From: Anaerolineae bacterium
GTDB taxonomy: Bacteria > Chloroflexota > Anaerolineae > Aggregatilineales > Phototrophicaceae
Direction: 5' to 3'
Assembly: GCA_015492875.1 (NCBI GenBank)
Contig: WGEI01000116.1
Location: 1 to 6,275, forward strand
DNA: 6,275 bases
Of this stretch, positions 5,617-6,275 are shown piece by piece. The translations under genes were made by a program, and so were the position numbers. The notes under the pieces were generated by a model. It was not told the DNA's origin. It searched no databases and worked only from the letters and a program-made list of their open reading frames with translations. Within the stretch, counting starts at the first letter, position 1; the number at the start of each line of letters is the position of its first letter.

Positions 5617-6275
5617 GTGCGCATTCCTATTATCGCCATTAGCTTGATGATCCTCGCCCTGATACTGAACGCCTGTAGTGGAGGAGAGCCGCCCGCGCCG
5701 GTTACCGTTGCGGCAGACGCCCACACGCCCACCGCCCCGCGCTATACCGCTACGGCCTCATTCACTCCGCCGCCTACCGCCACCCCTACGGCGACAGCGA
5801 CCGCAACACCAACGCATACGCTGACGTTCACGCCGACGGCTACCGGTACGGCGACAGCGACGCCCACTGCCACCCATACACTGACAGCTACCGCAACGCC
5901 CACCGCCAGCCCAACATTGACGCCATCCCAAACGCCGACGCCGCCGCTGATGACGCTGACGCCCGCGCTGGGATTGCTCGCCCCGACGCCCGCCCGCCGC
6001 TTTATCCCCGCTTCGCTTTCGCCCACAGAGGGCTGGTCTTGCGAAGATTTCCCCTGCGAAGACGACATCGCGGGCTTCTTACAGCGCATTCAAGTGCCGC
6101 CCGGCTATGAGCTAACGCACTATGGTAAATTGCCCGGCCAACCCCAGCAAATCACCTTCGGGCCGGATGGCCGCCTCTATGCCACTGTGCTACTCGACGG
6201 TAGCCGCAATGGTGTGGTTTACGCCCTCAACCCCGATGGCAGCAGCGAAGCCTATAGCCAGACATTTGTCTCGCC
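5617..6275 (+). CDS. Lipoprotein with Thr/Pro-rich linker and probable beta-propeller domain (partial)
   Basis: GTG start at 5617, preceded by AAGG with an 8-nt spacer; 219 codons are visible and the frame is open at the window end. Residues 1-20 form a lipoprotein signal: one Arg, a hydrophobic core (IPIIAISLMILALIL) and the lipobox LNAC, with C20 as the lipidated Cys, so the mature protein should be anchored on the outer face of the membrane. Residues about 30-125 are a low-complexity Thr/Ala/Pro linker with an imperfect 20-residue repeat (THTLT at 66-70 and 86-90). After it come WSCEDFPCED (140-149), with two Cys that might form a disulfide, and from about 158 VPPGYEL, QQITFGPDGRLYATV and VVYALNPDGS. 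The last three look like the first blade of an NHL/SMP-30 or sugar-dehydrogenase-type propeller. The enzymatic or binding role cannot be assigned because the domain is cut. Such linkers are common in Chloroflexota surface proteins. Confidence 0.85.
   Translation, partial: MRIPIIAISLMILALILNACSGGEPPAPVTVAADAHTPTAPRYTATASFTPPPTATPTATATATPTHTLTFTPTATGTATATPTATHTLTATATPTASPTLTPSQTPTPPLMTLTPALGLLAPTPARRFIPASLSPTEGWSCEDFPCEDDIAGFLQRIQVPPGYELTHYGKLPGQPQQITFGPDGRLYATVLLDGSRNGVVYALNPDGSSEAYSQTFVS
5787..5906 (+). repeat. 60-bp imperfect tandem repeat in the lipoprotein linker
   Basis: TACGGCGACAGCGAC occurs exactly at 5787-5801 and 5847-5861, 60 bp apart. Aligning the two 60-bp units gives about 42 identities by hand count. 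The period is 20 codons and stays in frame, giving the repeated THTLT in the protein. Confidence 0.6.

Noticed and set aside
5458..5724. Minus-strand 88-residue ORF
   Set aside because: It overlaps the promoter and signal peptide of the lipoprotein gene and shows no protein-like motif.
5742..6089. Minus-strand 115-residue ORF made of Val/Ala/Gly repeats
   Set aside because: It is the antisense shadow of the Thr/Pro/Ala linker. The plus strand has a lipobox, a ribosome binding site and a promoter in frame.

Overview
The window looks like one end of a metagenome-assembled contig from a Chloroflexota bacterium (Anaerolineae/Caldilineae type). This rests on family resemblance, not a search. The clues are a lipoprotein with a long Thr/Pro/Ala linker after its lipobox, a GalE carrying an STANL-type active-site segment, and a large membrane protein built like the GT-C/YfhO-like proteins common in that phylum. 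The first 18 bases are not genomic: they match the Tn5/Nextera mosaic end, so the left edge is a library-adapter remnant.

Layout. Three genes lie on the minus strand. A hypothetical gene is cut off by the contig end (19-190). galE follows (407-1399), with its own intrinsic terminator at 362-394. A stand-alone response-regulator receiver domain lies at 1538-1909. A noncoding, dyad-rich stretch of nearly 800 bases (1910-2704) separates them from two plus-strand genes. These are a 902-residue GT-C-like multi-spanning membrane protein with a TTG start (2705-5413), closed by a strong intrinsic terminator (5425-5452), and a lipoprotein with a GTG start (5617 to the window end) whose probable beta-propeller domain is cut by the right edge.

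Each gene seems to be transcribed separately. A TATAAT-like hexamer sits 36-51 nt upstream of most starts, and three of these share the octamer TGTATAAT. A loose functional link can be drawn: GalE supplies UDP-galactose, the membrane protein resembles lipid-linked-sugar glycosyltransferases, and the lipoprotein is exported to the cell surface, so the neighbourhood may serve the cell envelope. The receiver domain has no output domain or visible partner kinase.

I found no convincing undescribed system. The features most worth a second look are the structured intergenic region with repeated GGACT-loop hairpins, the duplicated C-terminal beta modules of the 902-residue protein, and the adapter artefact that creates a false ORF at the left edge.
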